From positions 1 through 64,000 of the forward strand of contig NW_023501097.1 of NCBI RefSeq assembly GCF_014066305.1: a stretch of DNA of 64,000 nucleotides, given 5' to 3'. Position numbers and translations under genes: made by a program. The stretch's first letter is position 1. Each line of letters begins with the position of its first letter. The notes under the pieces were generated by a model that saw nothing but the letters and a program-made list of their open reading frames with translations, was not told the origin of the DNA and ran no database searches. Source of the DNA: Letharia columbiana (lineage: Eukaryota; Ascomycota; Lecanoromycetes; Lecanorales; Parmeliaceae). Below are positions 43,276 through 53,291 of the stretch, in pieces.

Positions 43276-43901
43276 GAGTGTGGGTGAAGACTTCGATGGC
43301 CTACAAACGGCAGAAGACACAATCGAGGTTCGGCAGTCAAGAAGGCCTCTTCCATTCAATGATCATTGCCGAAAACGTGGAAAAATGAGCTTTTGGTCGG
43401 ACAAACAATGACTTTGAACAAGAGGTGAAGCTTGTGGCCATCTTATAGAAGGCTAATTAAGGCCCTCTGAGTCGCATTCGGGGGGTTGAATTACCTAGGT
43501 GCTGTCTAGGCACGACGCCATTTGATACCAAGCAGCACAGCGTTAGTGTTGCGCAACGATACTCTGTATTGTATTATTCCTTCCTGATCCCAACCAATCA
43601 GTCAAGGCTTCGGATCCGCAATTACTGCGCAGTGACGTCTCGGAATCTTGTCGCGCGTCGAATATCAGGGAGAAGGATCTACGACGGAAAAAGCCTTCCT
43701 GTATTCGCATGGTGAAATAATACAACCCTTCATGTGGTACAGGTATGCAAAGGAATATTAAGTAGTGTCGCTCTTTTAGTGCATAATTCCATGGCTCATG
43801 AATCATACTAGTCACAAATCTAGGGTAGTTGAACTCTTCTCTACGCCTATGGCTCCATCAACAGAGCCCAGACTCCCAAAGAAGGCCACTTCGGGGACCT
43901 C
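43276..43901. other. Intergenic
   Basis: About 630 bp between two minus-strand genes: the tyrosinase promoter side and the 3' side of the rhodopsin-domain gene. No gene seen. Confidence 0.5.
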
Positions 43902-45424
43902 TCATATGATTTCCGAGGTCTGCTTGAGTTCCGTCTCCCTCCAAATCCGTCCAGGGCCTCTCTCTAATGTCTCGTACTTCTCTCCACCGCTCACCCTTCC
44001 CATGGCATAGGCTTCCACGTCAATGCTGACCAGAGTGTTGTGGCCCGATTTTCCCGTGTATGGAACGCCTGTGATGGCCGTTTCCGACTCTGTTCTCTTT
44101 GCGCTCCCCTTGGCGTTATGGGACGCCTTGTTGCCACTCCCGCTGGATCTCAAAGAGATCTGTGAGCGGAAACTCCTGATGATGCTCTCTGGTGACCAGC
44201 CTTGGAACAGTGGTCGAAGCACGGGAAGGCAGGCAGCTATCATGGCGATGCCGACTTCGAGCATGCCCCAGAACATGAGGATGCTGACGATTCCTGAGCG
44301 AGTTAGCAGACTTCCGGCTGCCTTGGAAGAGATGAAGCATACCAATGTCGTCGTCGGAAGGCACTCCGCCTACTTCAGCATGAGAAAATACTAGGGCACA
44401 AATAGGTTAGTCCCTATGTGTGACAGAGATCGCTCAACTTACACGCTGGGCCGAGGATTACGCCAAAGAGCGCCATGCGAGTAATACCACAAGCAATAGC
44501 CCTGCATCTGTGTTAACCAGCGAGCGCCAAATTTCCAAGAAATATACACTGACAGTGTGCCCACCAGCAAAATAACCAGGACGGCTACCTTTCGCCGCAT
44601 TGGCATCTGAAGCGCAAGTACCTGGCTACATTAACACCCAAGATGTCGCTGACAGAACCATTTAGCGGACTTACCAATGGTACGGGCATGATCAAAATTG
44701 CCAGGTCCACAGCGACATCAGAGACGGCGAGCGCTATCAGGATATCAAATGTGTCCACGCAATCTCTCTTGAGAGCGCCCAGTGTCTGGAAGTTGGCAGC
44801 AATTGAAGTGCCGCAAGCCGCGAGTATTGCAATGATGAACGTCATAGCCCATGCCCCTACCACACCAATAAGGACCCAGCTTGCGATATCGAAAGCCCGG
44901 CCCCTAAAGATACGCCGATAGAAGAATAAGATGGAGAGCTTGATGGTTGCCAGCGCAAGGATCTGCATCAAGTCGAAAGGAAACTCCAACTGCAACGGAC
45001 CATGAGTACCATCGTGTGATGACGATACCTAATCAACATACCTTCTCCAGCAGGATCTGATCAGATCCATCGTAGAAAGCTATTTCCGGCCCCAGATTCG
45101 GTGGTGAATGATAGCCCACGGTGTGCGTCACGGACCCTGCAAGTAAGGCTTTAGCAACAATACCCGGTATTCTAGAGAGTGATACTACCTATGATCATGA
45201 TAGTGCCCTCGGCGATGACGAGTGCCTCCGACATCATTAGCCTTTGGATGACCGTTTCGCAGGATCGATTAAGAACTCACCAATGCCGGTAGACATAGCC
45301 AGTCGTCAATACCCAACCCCGACTTTTGTCTTCTGATATTGAAGCGAGCTATCACCGCTGCGATAGCGAGAAGAATAAAAAGAATAGCAACGGCGAGAAC
45401 GCTACCTCCGTTAACGTAAGTCAT
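43902..45424 (-). CDS. Fungal rhodopsin-domain (Pth11/SAT4-like) seven-helix membrane protein
   Basis: Eight short exons: 45424-45281, 45225-45189, 45136-45042, 44989-44675, 44606-44548, 44501-44443, 44390-44343, 44293-43902, giving 382 aa. All junctions keep frame. Family features: the first helix in VLAVAILFILLAIAAVIARF, then SGLGIDDWLCLPAL, LEKLEFPFDLMQILALATIK, LSILFFYRRIF, the DCVDTFDILIALAVSDVAVD helix, QMPMRRKVAVLVILLVGTL-like residues and VSILMFWGMLEVGIAMIAAC. The C-terminal ~110 residues are a hydrophilic cytoplasmic tail. There is no CFEM domain, so this is the CFEM-less class, often found near secreted-product clusters. Ligand and signalling partner unknown. Exons 2 and 5 have alternative acceptors. 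Confidence 0.82.
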
Positions 45425-46906
45425 GATTTCTGCACGAACACAATCATTAAGACAGCAAAGAAGGCTGCCAGAAAATGGTATGTGAGTCACATAAGAGTCA
45501 TCTTAGGGAGAGTCAAGGAAGTTGGTTCATGCGAGCAAGCTTGAACTCTAATGTCAGCGCCCCACACGGTCAAGAAGGCGAATTTCTGCCCCGGGTGAGG
45601 ATATTGCGGGGGGGCGTTCATCACAACAGGCCCATTGGCTCGCTGAAGTGCCGGGAAAAGAAATGGTGTCTATCAATGGGAGTGCAAGCAGCGCAACGGG
45701 TCCACGGCAGCGGTCCGGAGGGTCAAATTGCTGTTCCGGTACCTCTGGAGGTTTTTCCCTGTGGTTATGCTCCTGGGCGACATTGATTGGTGCTCATTGC
45801 CTTCCTGCACGGGAGGTTCTTTAACTTCTTTTCACCGCGGGTTGCATTAGTATAAAAGCCACCTTGGTTCTGCATCAGCCTTTGGTGTCATCCATGCGCG
45901 TTATACCTCTGTACACCATGCATAAGTGCGCCGAGTCAACAAAGACCCCTGAGCGTGCCAGGTCTGACAGGGTTAATACCAGTACCGACTACCAAAGCAA
46001 GAAAATGATACTCTGGTGAACTGTAGGTAGACCGTACTCTACCTGAGATACGTACGAGTACTACACGGGCTGGATAGAAACCGCCAGCTGTTCAGCAGCC
46101 AATGTTTCCCCGCAGTATGGGAAGAGCACATATCCAATGGATATGAATTCATATTTTCCCCTGTAGGTATGCAGGTATGAAAAGTCATATGCGGCTTTAG
46201 CCAAAAAGGGAGTGCCCGAAGTGGACCGATCATCCGACGGATGCAGCTCAAGCGAAGCGACACAGGGTTCATCTCAACTTTTCTCATCTCATTTCATTTC
46301 ATTTTGCAACAACAACAACAACAGCAGTCCGAGCTCACCTGCAGTAAAGTAGGTAGGCATACCCGCTTGCTGCACACCCTACAGCCGCAATCCTTCAGCA
46401 TCATATGATGAGCACAGCTTGCGCTTCTGCTATGCATATTCCAACAAGGATGCTCGTCTCCTGCCAATTCGCTTCACACGCGCTATCATCTATGATCAAG
46501 GCCCCGTCAACGCTTTTTCTCTTCACCTTCCGGATGCGTAAAGCGAACGTTTGGCGACATTGCCATCATGACTCGTAGTCACGAGCCTCCGTCGGAACTT
46601 GAATGAGACTAACGGTGCTCGGTTCGGGGGGTACACGCAACGCATTTCGTATCCGAGGCACATACCTAGCATACCACCACTCTTCTCACCTTTCATTTTC
46701 TCGCCTACCCACACTGTGTGAACCAATCATTTTCCAGGACTCACCCTTTCAATTCCAGTTCTAGGCCCAGATGGACAAGGTTCAAGCTCAGCAGCATCAC
46801 CTTAAGTCATTCCATCTTCTTCTGAGACAAAGCTGTCATCTATTGTCTACCTGCTCAACTTATCCTGGAAAACCCAAATTTATTGAGCTATCGAGGACTG
46901 AAGAAC
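45425..46906. other. Intergenic, divergent regulatory region of the biosynthetic locus
   Basis: About 1.5 kb between the rhodopsin-domain gene and the first UstYa gene. TATAAAAG at 45851-45858 precedes a 41-codon frame starting ATG 45894, without signal peptide; I do not call it a gene. CAA triplets occur near 46301-46325. Confidence 0.45.
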
Positions 46907-47812
46907 ATGGATTCCAAGTACTTGCGTTTATCCCAGGATGCATCAGATCTGCTTTATTCAGGAAACGAAAAGGAGGGAAATGGCCGCCGACCTCGGTTCT
47001 CGTGGCGAAATCTGATATTGTCGCTCTCGGTGGTGGTCAATATCTTTCTATCAGTTTCAGTCGTTTTGATGCTGAGAGAAAAGCCCACGCCAACAGGCTT
47101 CGGTGAGAATAAACGGTCAATCCGCGTGAGAGTGGTGACTGACAGGTCTCAGCCAAGGTCGACTCTCTCACGACCACATGGGACCAATTCTGGTGGAACA
47201 CGGCTTACAGTCCCAAGAACCACTCCGATAGCGACGAGCTGTGGGAAGCTATCCTCCCGTCCCATGGTTTCGTGGCAATGGACCGAAAATGGGCGGAGCA
47301 GAGACAATGGCCGGCATCGATGTACCTACCGGGCGATCACAGTAAGGGTGTCTATCTGTTGGAAGCCTATCATCAACTGCACTGTCTGGTCAGTCTTGAT
47401 CCACCCTGTGGTGCCATCCTGACGCTGCTAAAAGATGTCTAGCGGATCCTACGCAACACGTTTTGGGAAGCCGTTGACCATCGACCATTTACCTATCACC
47501 CGTCGAGCCACATGGAGCACTGTTTTGACACGTTACGCCAGGTGAGGAGCAAATTCGTATGGCTGCTGATGAGGACGCCCGCTAATACGCTTCATGCAGT
47601 CTGTGATGTGCAATGCAGACAACACTCCGCTCTACACTTTTGGGGACAAGACGGCTGGGGATGGCCAGCTCCACCGCTGCCGAGATTGGAATGAGCTTCG
47701 CGATTTTGCGACCGAGAATACTGCCTGCTATCGGGATTCTGTGGGGGATATTCCTCTTGGAGAACATTTCGGATATTGCGATGAGGGGGTTGATGGTCTG
47801 ACCGCAGCTTGA
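46907..47812 (+). CDS. UstYa-like oxidase/cyclase (DUF3328), copy 1
   Basis: Four exons, 46907-47102, 47153-47388, 47443-47541, 47600-47812, giving 247 aa. One transmembrane helix near the N-terminus (ILSLSVVVNIFLSVSVVLML), then the lumenal DUF3328 domain. Both conserved HXXHC motifs are present: HQLHC in LLEAYHQLHCL and HMEHC in SSHMEHCFDTLRQSVMCNAD. TTTWDQFWWNTAYSPKN is the usual WxxL-like region. UstYa/UstYb-type proteins are needed for the oxidative macrocyclisation of fungal RiPPs, and related proteins act as oxygenases or halogenases in other pathways. The first acceptor (GGTCTCAG at 47152) is chosen because the earlier AG breaks the frame. Confidence 0.87.
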
Positions 47813-49544
47813 TAGTTTCGAGCTACAAGCATCCTGCGGGGAAATTTCCCTTTACGAATATCTTTTATGTCGTGCAAGGATGGGAAGTGAAGGTCTTAAT
47901 CCCACCATATTTGAAGCCAGTCCAAAATGTTCTAGTCAAACCCATCTGAAGTTCTTTGCATATTCTTCACGTCAGTAGCACGTTTAGGTAGAGTTGATCA
48001 ACGATCAGCCTGATTTTCGGGTCTCTACAAAGACTCTGTACTACAAGCATAATACGAGCGTCTAGCAACCTACCTACCATAGTCCAACAAGTGGATCATG
48101 GAATGTTGGATGAGCTCAATTGAATCCCCAACGACTCTTCCCAACATGAAGGCCAATTGCGCTTTTTTGTCATTGATTTCAGCGGGGAGAGCATTGACTC
48201 TCTTGAAATAGTTTAGCTCCAAGTACTCCGTACCGCCGTTGTCGTCAGTGAAGTCAAAATGTGCTCTGACATGATATTTGCAACGGTGCTTTCAAGAGCT
48301 GCAGGGCGTTTTACATTACTAGGTATCTACTTTCGATACTTTGTACTGACTCGTATCATCAGTTCTGTAATTTAAATGTCTGGGCACGGTCCGGCCTGCC
48401 GCCCGTAATGTAAAATAAACAATTAGATACCTTATACCTACCTTAAAAATCCGAGGCTCGGACATCGCGCTTGGTCACTTTTCGATTTCCAGTTTGTGCT
48501 TGCTATTCAACATCAATCCTTGTGTACCGCTCCAACCTCCACTGATGGCCCTGACCACAATACTCCTCCAAGCATCTCGACATTATTGATGAGATGAAAT
48601 TTGAGGATTCATAGTATCATTCACCTGCATTCAAGCGCAGCAATCATTTCCACTCATAACGGCGATGCTGCTACTGCAGCCCTTGCTTTACGAGCCTATC
48701 CCATGAGCCAAAAATGAAGAACGGACGGAATATAGGAAGAAATCGCCCGATTCGTGTTGCTGGGAAGATCTGCGTAACGAACTTTCAGCAATGATCATGC
48801 ACTTCTCGTTAGCCATCTGTCTCATTCCTGCTTTTCCTACGATGACTGCCCGAGCAAAGCGCTGGCAAATACGCTAGGATGCCCAATTCCTCTTAGATCA
48901 TACGCTCGTGCATCATCTTGTCCAAACAGTTCGCAGAACCGGGCGAGAAGGGTACGCGTGCATGGAAAACATCCATCGAAAGACGTTGATCTGCCCATGG
49001 CGCCATGCTTTTACTTTTTCCATCCCGGGTTTCTCTACCACAAAGCGAATGGCTTGGACCCAAGCTGCAAAGCGATCGAGCATTTGCCATCCGGACATGC
49101 ACGGTCGTGGAATTGATTGGACCCAGCGATCGAAGCGTTCGAAGGCATCGAGCGATCTATGCAGTGCAGAGATGAAATCCGGGAACGACTGGTGGTGAAT
49201 ATAACCGTTTCCTGCACGAGATCTGGGTGGACCGGGGTCTGAAAAGTGCGGAGAGAGCAGTACGAGTGGAGGAGAAAATTCGCCGTGTCTGCTCGGTGAC
49301 AGGAGATTGGCGTCAAAGGTGAGCTCGGGACTTGGCGTCGGTTCGAGCAACGGTGACTCTTTGACAGAGCTGCCCGTCCCGTCGTCCGTGGTGGTACGCT
49401 TGACAGCTCACCATTCTCGTCTACGTATGTAGTTATCCCCAAACCAACACGCACAGACGCAGGCTTGTCATCCTTCCCGTCTGTGCCAACTCATCGCTCG
49501 ACGTCCTAGTTGTCTCGGCCTACTCGTGCTCGGAAAACGTGTCC
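47813..49544. other. Intergenic, no supported gene
   Basis: About 1.7 kb. A minus-strand open frame (48913 to about 49400) has somewhat coding-like, Trp-rich composition but no ATG in its first half and no resolvable upstream exon; it might be a decayed gene. Short inverted repeats occur near 48310 and 48408. No RNA gene seen. Confidence 0.4.
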
Positions 49545-49552
49545 TATATAAG
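49545..49552 (+). promoter_or_regulatory. TATA box of the small secreted peptide gene
   Basis: TATATAAG lies about 180 bp upstream of the ATG at 49730 and is followed by a CT-rich and CATC-rich leader of the type seen in highly expressed fungal genes. Confidence 0.6.
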
Positions 49553-49729
49553 ACACCTGCATGCACCTTCCTGTCTCCCATCCATCTCGTCCATCTCAAG
49601 TCATCTATCCCCGCCATCGACATATCTCATCCACATCAAACACCGTCCACACCTCCCTCACACTCTCTCCCCCAATCCCATCCAAGCAACCCGCAAAAGC
49701 CAGAACCTCTCCGAATCCCCTCAGCAACA

Positions 49730-49948
49730 ATGCACGCCCAGAACATCTTCGCCTTCCTCGCCCTCGCCGTCGTGGCCATGAGCGCCGCTCTCCCTGCAGC
49801 AGCCGTGCCTGCACCGGACGCTGGTTCGTATCTGTGGCTCCGCTCAGGATCTCGATGGATCGGGCTAACGTTGTCTGCAGAGATTGTGCGGAAGAGCGAG
49901 GCTTCGGCTGACGACGTGGACATCACGCAGATTGGAGACGGGTACTAG
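49730..49948 (+). CDS. Small secreted peptide, candidate RiPP precursor
   Basis: Exons 49730-49823 and 49881-49948, 53 aa. Residues 1-19 or so are a strong signal peptide (MHAQNIFAFLALAVVAMSA), followed by an Ala/Pro-rich spacer (ALPAAAVPAPDA). The C-terminal ~22 residues are polar and acidic, contain RK at 35-36 and end in TQIGDGY. There is no cysteine. The 57-nt intron has GT/AG ends, is stop-free and a multiple of three, so retention would simply insert 19 residues. It sits between two UstYa genes with a tyrosinase nearby, the context of dikaritin precursors. Against: single copy, no Lys-Arg Kex2 sites. It could equally be a small secreted peptide unrelated to RiPPs. Confidence 0.6.
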   Translation: MHAQNIFAFLALAVVAMSAALPAAAVPAPDAGSYLWLRSGSRWIGLTLSAEIVRKSEASADDVDITQIGDGY

Positions 49949-50236
49949 GAGGGTCAGGGGGCTGGAGGGATGGAGGGATGGGGGCCTTGATGGGTGGACG
50001 GGAGGCTGGCTGGCATCACTAATTTGTGTTGGGCGGATGGCACGTCGGGCGGTTCTGTACTCGAGCATCACACTTCGTTGCATCTACAATCTCGGGCGTT
50101 AGAACTAGACTGGGATTCTTTCAGGGAGCTCGCAAAATACATGACGTTCGCTGCTCCATTCGACACATCTTTGCTCCTCTATCCCTCCGTCTGACTTGCA
50201 TTCGCCTATCTATTTCGACACGATGAGATTCCAAAG

Positions 50237-51643
50237 TTATCCGGCCCAAACCGCCTCGATGATAGACAGCGTAGCCCCTTCCGGAACCCAAATCACCACA
50301 TCCTTGAACCGAGGATCCGCCTCCTTGAAAACCTGCTCCCAATCCGCACGGTCGCGCTCCCGGGCGTTGAAGAGACTCAGCATGATCATATCCATACCGC
50401 TGTAAAGAAGGCCATCAGCCTCTGACATCACCGGGGGTGGGGTGGGGGGGCGGGGTCTAAAAGGGAGGGAAAAGAACGGGGGGTGCACCGCTCACCGAAT
50501 CTCCCGCTCCTTGGACGGGGCCATGGTCTTGGGCTCGGGGATGAGGTAATCGTTCGCGACGACGCGGGCGCCGGGCGCGAGGGCGGGGACGGTGGCGCGC
50601 AGGATGCGGACGACGTGGGCGTCGGACCAGTTGTGGAAGATGTTGCGGAAGAGGTAGACGGCGGCGGCGGGGACGGGCTGCGGGGCGAAGAAGTCGTGGG
50701 CCATGAAGGCGACGCGGGGGGCGAGGGCGGCGGGGACGGCGTCGCGCGCGCCGCGGATCATGTCGGGGAGGTCCTGGACGACGAGGCGGAGGTGGGGGTG
50801 GGACTGGGCGAGGGCGAGGGCGACGTGGCCGCGGGAGCCGCCGACGTCGACGACGGTGGCGGTGCCGAGGGAGGCCCAGGGGTAGCCCTCGGTCAGGAAG
50901 CGGGGGGAGAGGCCGACGCCGTCGGAGAAGGCGGACATGGAGCCGGCGAAGCGTCGGGCCATGGCCGGGTGCTCGGCGTAGTGCTCCCAGACCGGCCGGT
51001 CGGTGCGCTGGGACAGGCTCCAGCCGGTGTGGGTGGGTTCGTCGCTTTGGAACCGCTCGCGCGCCTCGACGGTGCGCGCGAACGACTGCCAGACCTCGTC
51101 GAACATGTACCCGAGCCCGGCCCTGGCGTCGGCGTCCTCGGCCAGCTTGCGCGACGCGGCCGAGTGCGCGACGTGGCCCTCGCGGGGCTCGTGGAAGACG
51201 CGGTGGTAGGCGATGGCGAAGCGGACGATGCGTCGGAGGTTCGTTTCCGACATGCCGCATTTCCTGCCCAGGTCTGCAAAGGAGATTTGCCCGTGGATGG
51301 GGACGTGGGAGGCGATGTCGTATTTGTAGATTGCCTGCAGGCTTACACCGTTCAACTGCGGTCGGGAGCGTGTCAGCGGAAGCCTTACGGCTTGTCGTGT
51401 CTGGATACTTACCACGGGACGAAGGCACATGGCGGGCCCGAGGAGAAGCTGGTGGAGCTCGAGACTGGAGTCCAGGGCTGTCTCGCGGGCTTTTTGGATT
51501 TCCTCATCTTCAATCTGGAAATCGACGGGGCCGTCTACATGGAACGATGGCGACGGTAGGTTTTTACTCTGGAGGTATTGGTCCACTTTCGTGGTGTTTT
51601 CCTGGATTTGGGCAGCTAGGTCGGCAATTCTTGTGGAAGCCAT
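50237..51643 (-). CDS. SAM-dependent O-methyltransferase (plant-COMT/AflO-like family)
   Basis: Three exons, 51643-51413, 51355-50496, 50399-50237, giving 417 aa. Class I methyltransferase with an N-terminal winged-helix dimerisation part (YDIASHVPIHGQISFADLGR, MSETNLRRIVRFAIAYHRVF). The SAM site is VVDVGGSRGHVALALA, with the acidic motif LVVQDLPDMI. The catalytic histidine lies in YLFRNIFHNWSDAHVVRIL. The last exon supplies MDMIMLSLFNARERDRADW. Fungal members methylate phenolic or other hydroxyls of secondary metabolites, for example a tyrosine-derived phenol. The middle exon is strikingly GC-rich compared with its neighbours. The first intron is 57 nt and stop-free. The gene is tail-to-tail with the peptide gene. 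Confidence 0.9.
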
Positions 51644-52385
51644 TGGGGAATTCTGCTCCTACTGCAGGGAGCGGAAGAGGGAATCGCAAGAGAGAAGACT
51701 AGTAGCCGCAGAGCATACTGTGTGAATGATTGATGTTTACGAATGTCAAACAAAGCCCGGTTCAAGCTAAGAGTGAGAAGGCAATGCGAAGAGAAGGATA
51801 TGCATGACAGACTAATTGCACACACAAACAGGAAGGGAGGTTCGATATTTGTGTATCCACCTCACAAGATTGAGAAAGACATTAACGGACATTGAAGAAG
51901 ATGGGATTAAGACAAGGAACATTCATGGCAGCATTGGTATGTATGGTATGGAAAGAAAAGCTCGGTCACTTGTGTTTTGTTTTAGGCCTCGGACCTCTTG
52001 TACCTCTTGTGCTTTCCCGCAGAACTCCGAAAGCGCGGAAAAGGAGTCGTGGATTCATGTTGTACTGATGTTGTGGTGCATGAGCTAAATCTTGGTCGCA
52101 TATTCAATTAACGCCGTCATGCACGTCAAAATTATAGGGTAATACCGGACCCTTCCTTCCTTCGTCCAATCAAAAGACTAAGCGACCTACCTACCTGCTG
52201 TAATTTGATAAGGTATTTTTAATCGGTGTATGTAACGCTAAGGAGAAAAATGCAGGATTTGGTATCATCATCTTCCCTGTCATCTGTCAGCTGTAATACT
52301 TCTCCTCTGTATGATCATCCTTCGTAAGAAGTCACGTTTCTCGTGCAGGCCTGTTAGTTCACCGTGAACCAGGTCCATCTCTGCA
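51644..52385. other. Divergent promoter region
   Basis: About 740 bp between the O-methyltransferase and the second UstYa gene. CCTAC repeats near 52187. No gene seen. Confidence 0.45.
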
Positions 52386-53291
52386 ATGTTAAAATTGCTA
52401 CGAACTAGCCATTCACCGTCATACTTCCCCCTCCCCCAATACGGTCACATTGACGACGACAATGATCCCGGGAAAGAGACAGTACAGTCTCTTCGCGGCC
52501 AGGGAAAGCGTGCTCTTTGGTCCCCTTGGTTACAGCTTGCCATGATGGTCGTCTCTTTCTTGCTCGCGGGCACTGCTGGCTTCTTCATTGGCCTTTCACT
52601 TCCTCAAAAACGACTGGCTTCCTCGTCGCTTCCAGATACGGTGCCGCAGGGTACATTGTCTTCCCGAATATCACGTACCCGACCTGCTGACCGGCTGTCT
52701 TCCAGTATTCATCGGCTTGTCCATGGAGACTTTCCAATACAACGAAAGCTTTGCGACCCCACCGCCCCAAGAAGGAGGCCAAGAGCCAGTCTGGGACTCT
52801 TTGATCCCCAGTAAGGCCGTATACCTCTTCAAGTTGGTCTCAATGGCATGGCTGACACTGCCACAGATGGCCTGGGCTACGTGAAGCATCCAACTCTGGC
52901 CCCGAACCTGTCCGTCATCAGCGTCTTCCATCAGCTTCACTGCTTGGTAAGTTGACATTAAAGACCCAACGACTCCGCCATCTGGTTACTCACCAGCTGA
53001 CAGTACACACTCCGCCGAGCATACTATGCAATTTCTGAGGATCAACATGAGCTAGAAGACTTCGACTTTGGGATCGAAAGGGCTCCGCATGCGGCTCACT
53101 GCTTTGAGTATTTGAGACAGGCTCTCATGTGTTCTGCCGACTCGAGCATCGAGCCGGCAGGGAAAAGAGTTGAAGGCTTCCTAGGGTGGGGCTTTCAAAG
53201 ACAGTGCCGGGATTATGGGGGGTTGATGGCTTGGGCGGAGAAGTGGAGAGCCTTCAATGGCCAGGGCTTTATAGCAGAGCCACCCGGCTGA
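52386..53291 (+). CDS. UstYa-like oxidase/cyclase (DUF3328), copy 2
   Basis: Four exons, 52386-52650, 52706-52810, 52867-52946, 53004-53291, giving 245 aa. N-terminal cytosolic ~50 residues, one membrane helix (LQLAMMVVSFLLAGTAGFFI), then DUF3328: FQYNESFATPPPQEGGQEPV, DSLIPNGLGYVKHP, HQLHC in ISVFHQLHCL and HAAHC in APHAAHCFEYLRQALMCSAD. RQCRDYGGLMAWAEKW is the usual C-terminal block. Both HXXHC motifs are intact. It is clearly diverged from copy 1, as expected for a UstYa/UstYb pair rather than a recent duplication. Likely lumenal, ER or Golgi. Confidence 0.88.

Noticed and set aside
48913..49400. Minus-strand Trp-rich open frame upstream of the peptide gene
   Set aside because: No ATG in the first half, no upstream exon joins in frame, and no family is recognised. 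Possibly a decayed gene.
49561..49911. 116-codon plus-strand frame overlapping the peptide gene
   Set aside because: It covers the CT-rich leader and the peptide exons in another frame; the Ser/Pro/His/Arg composition is what such DNA gives by chance.
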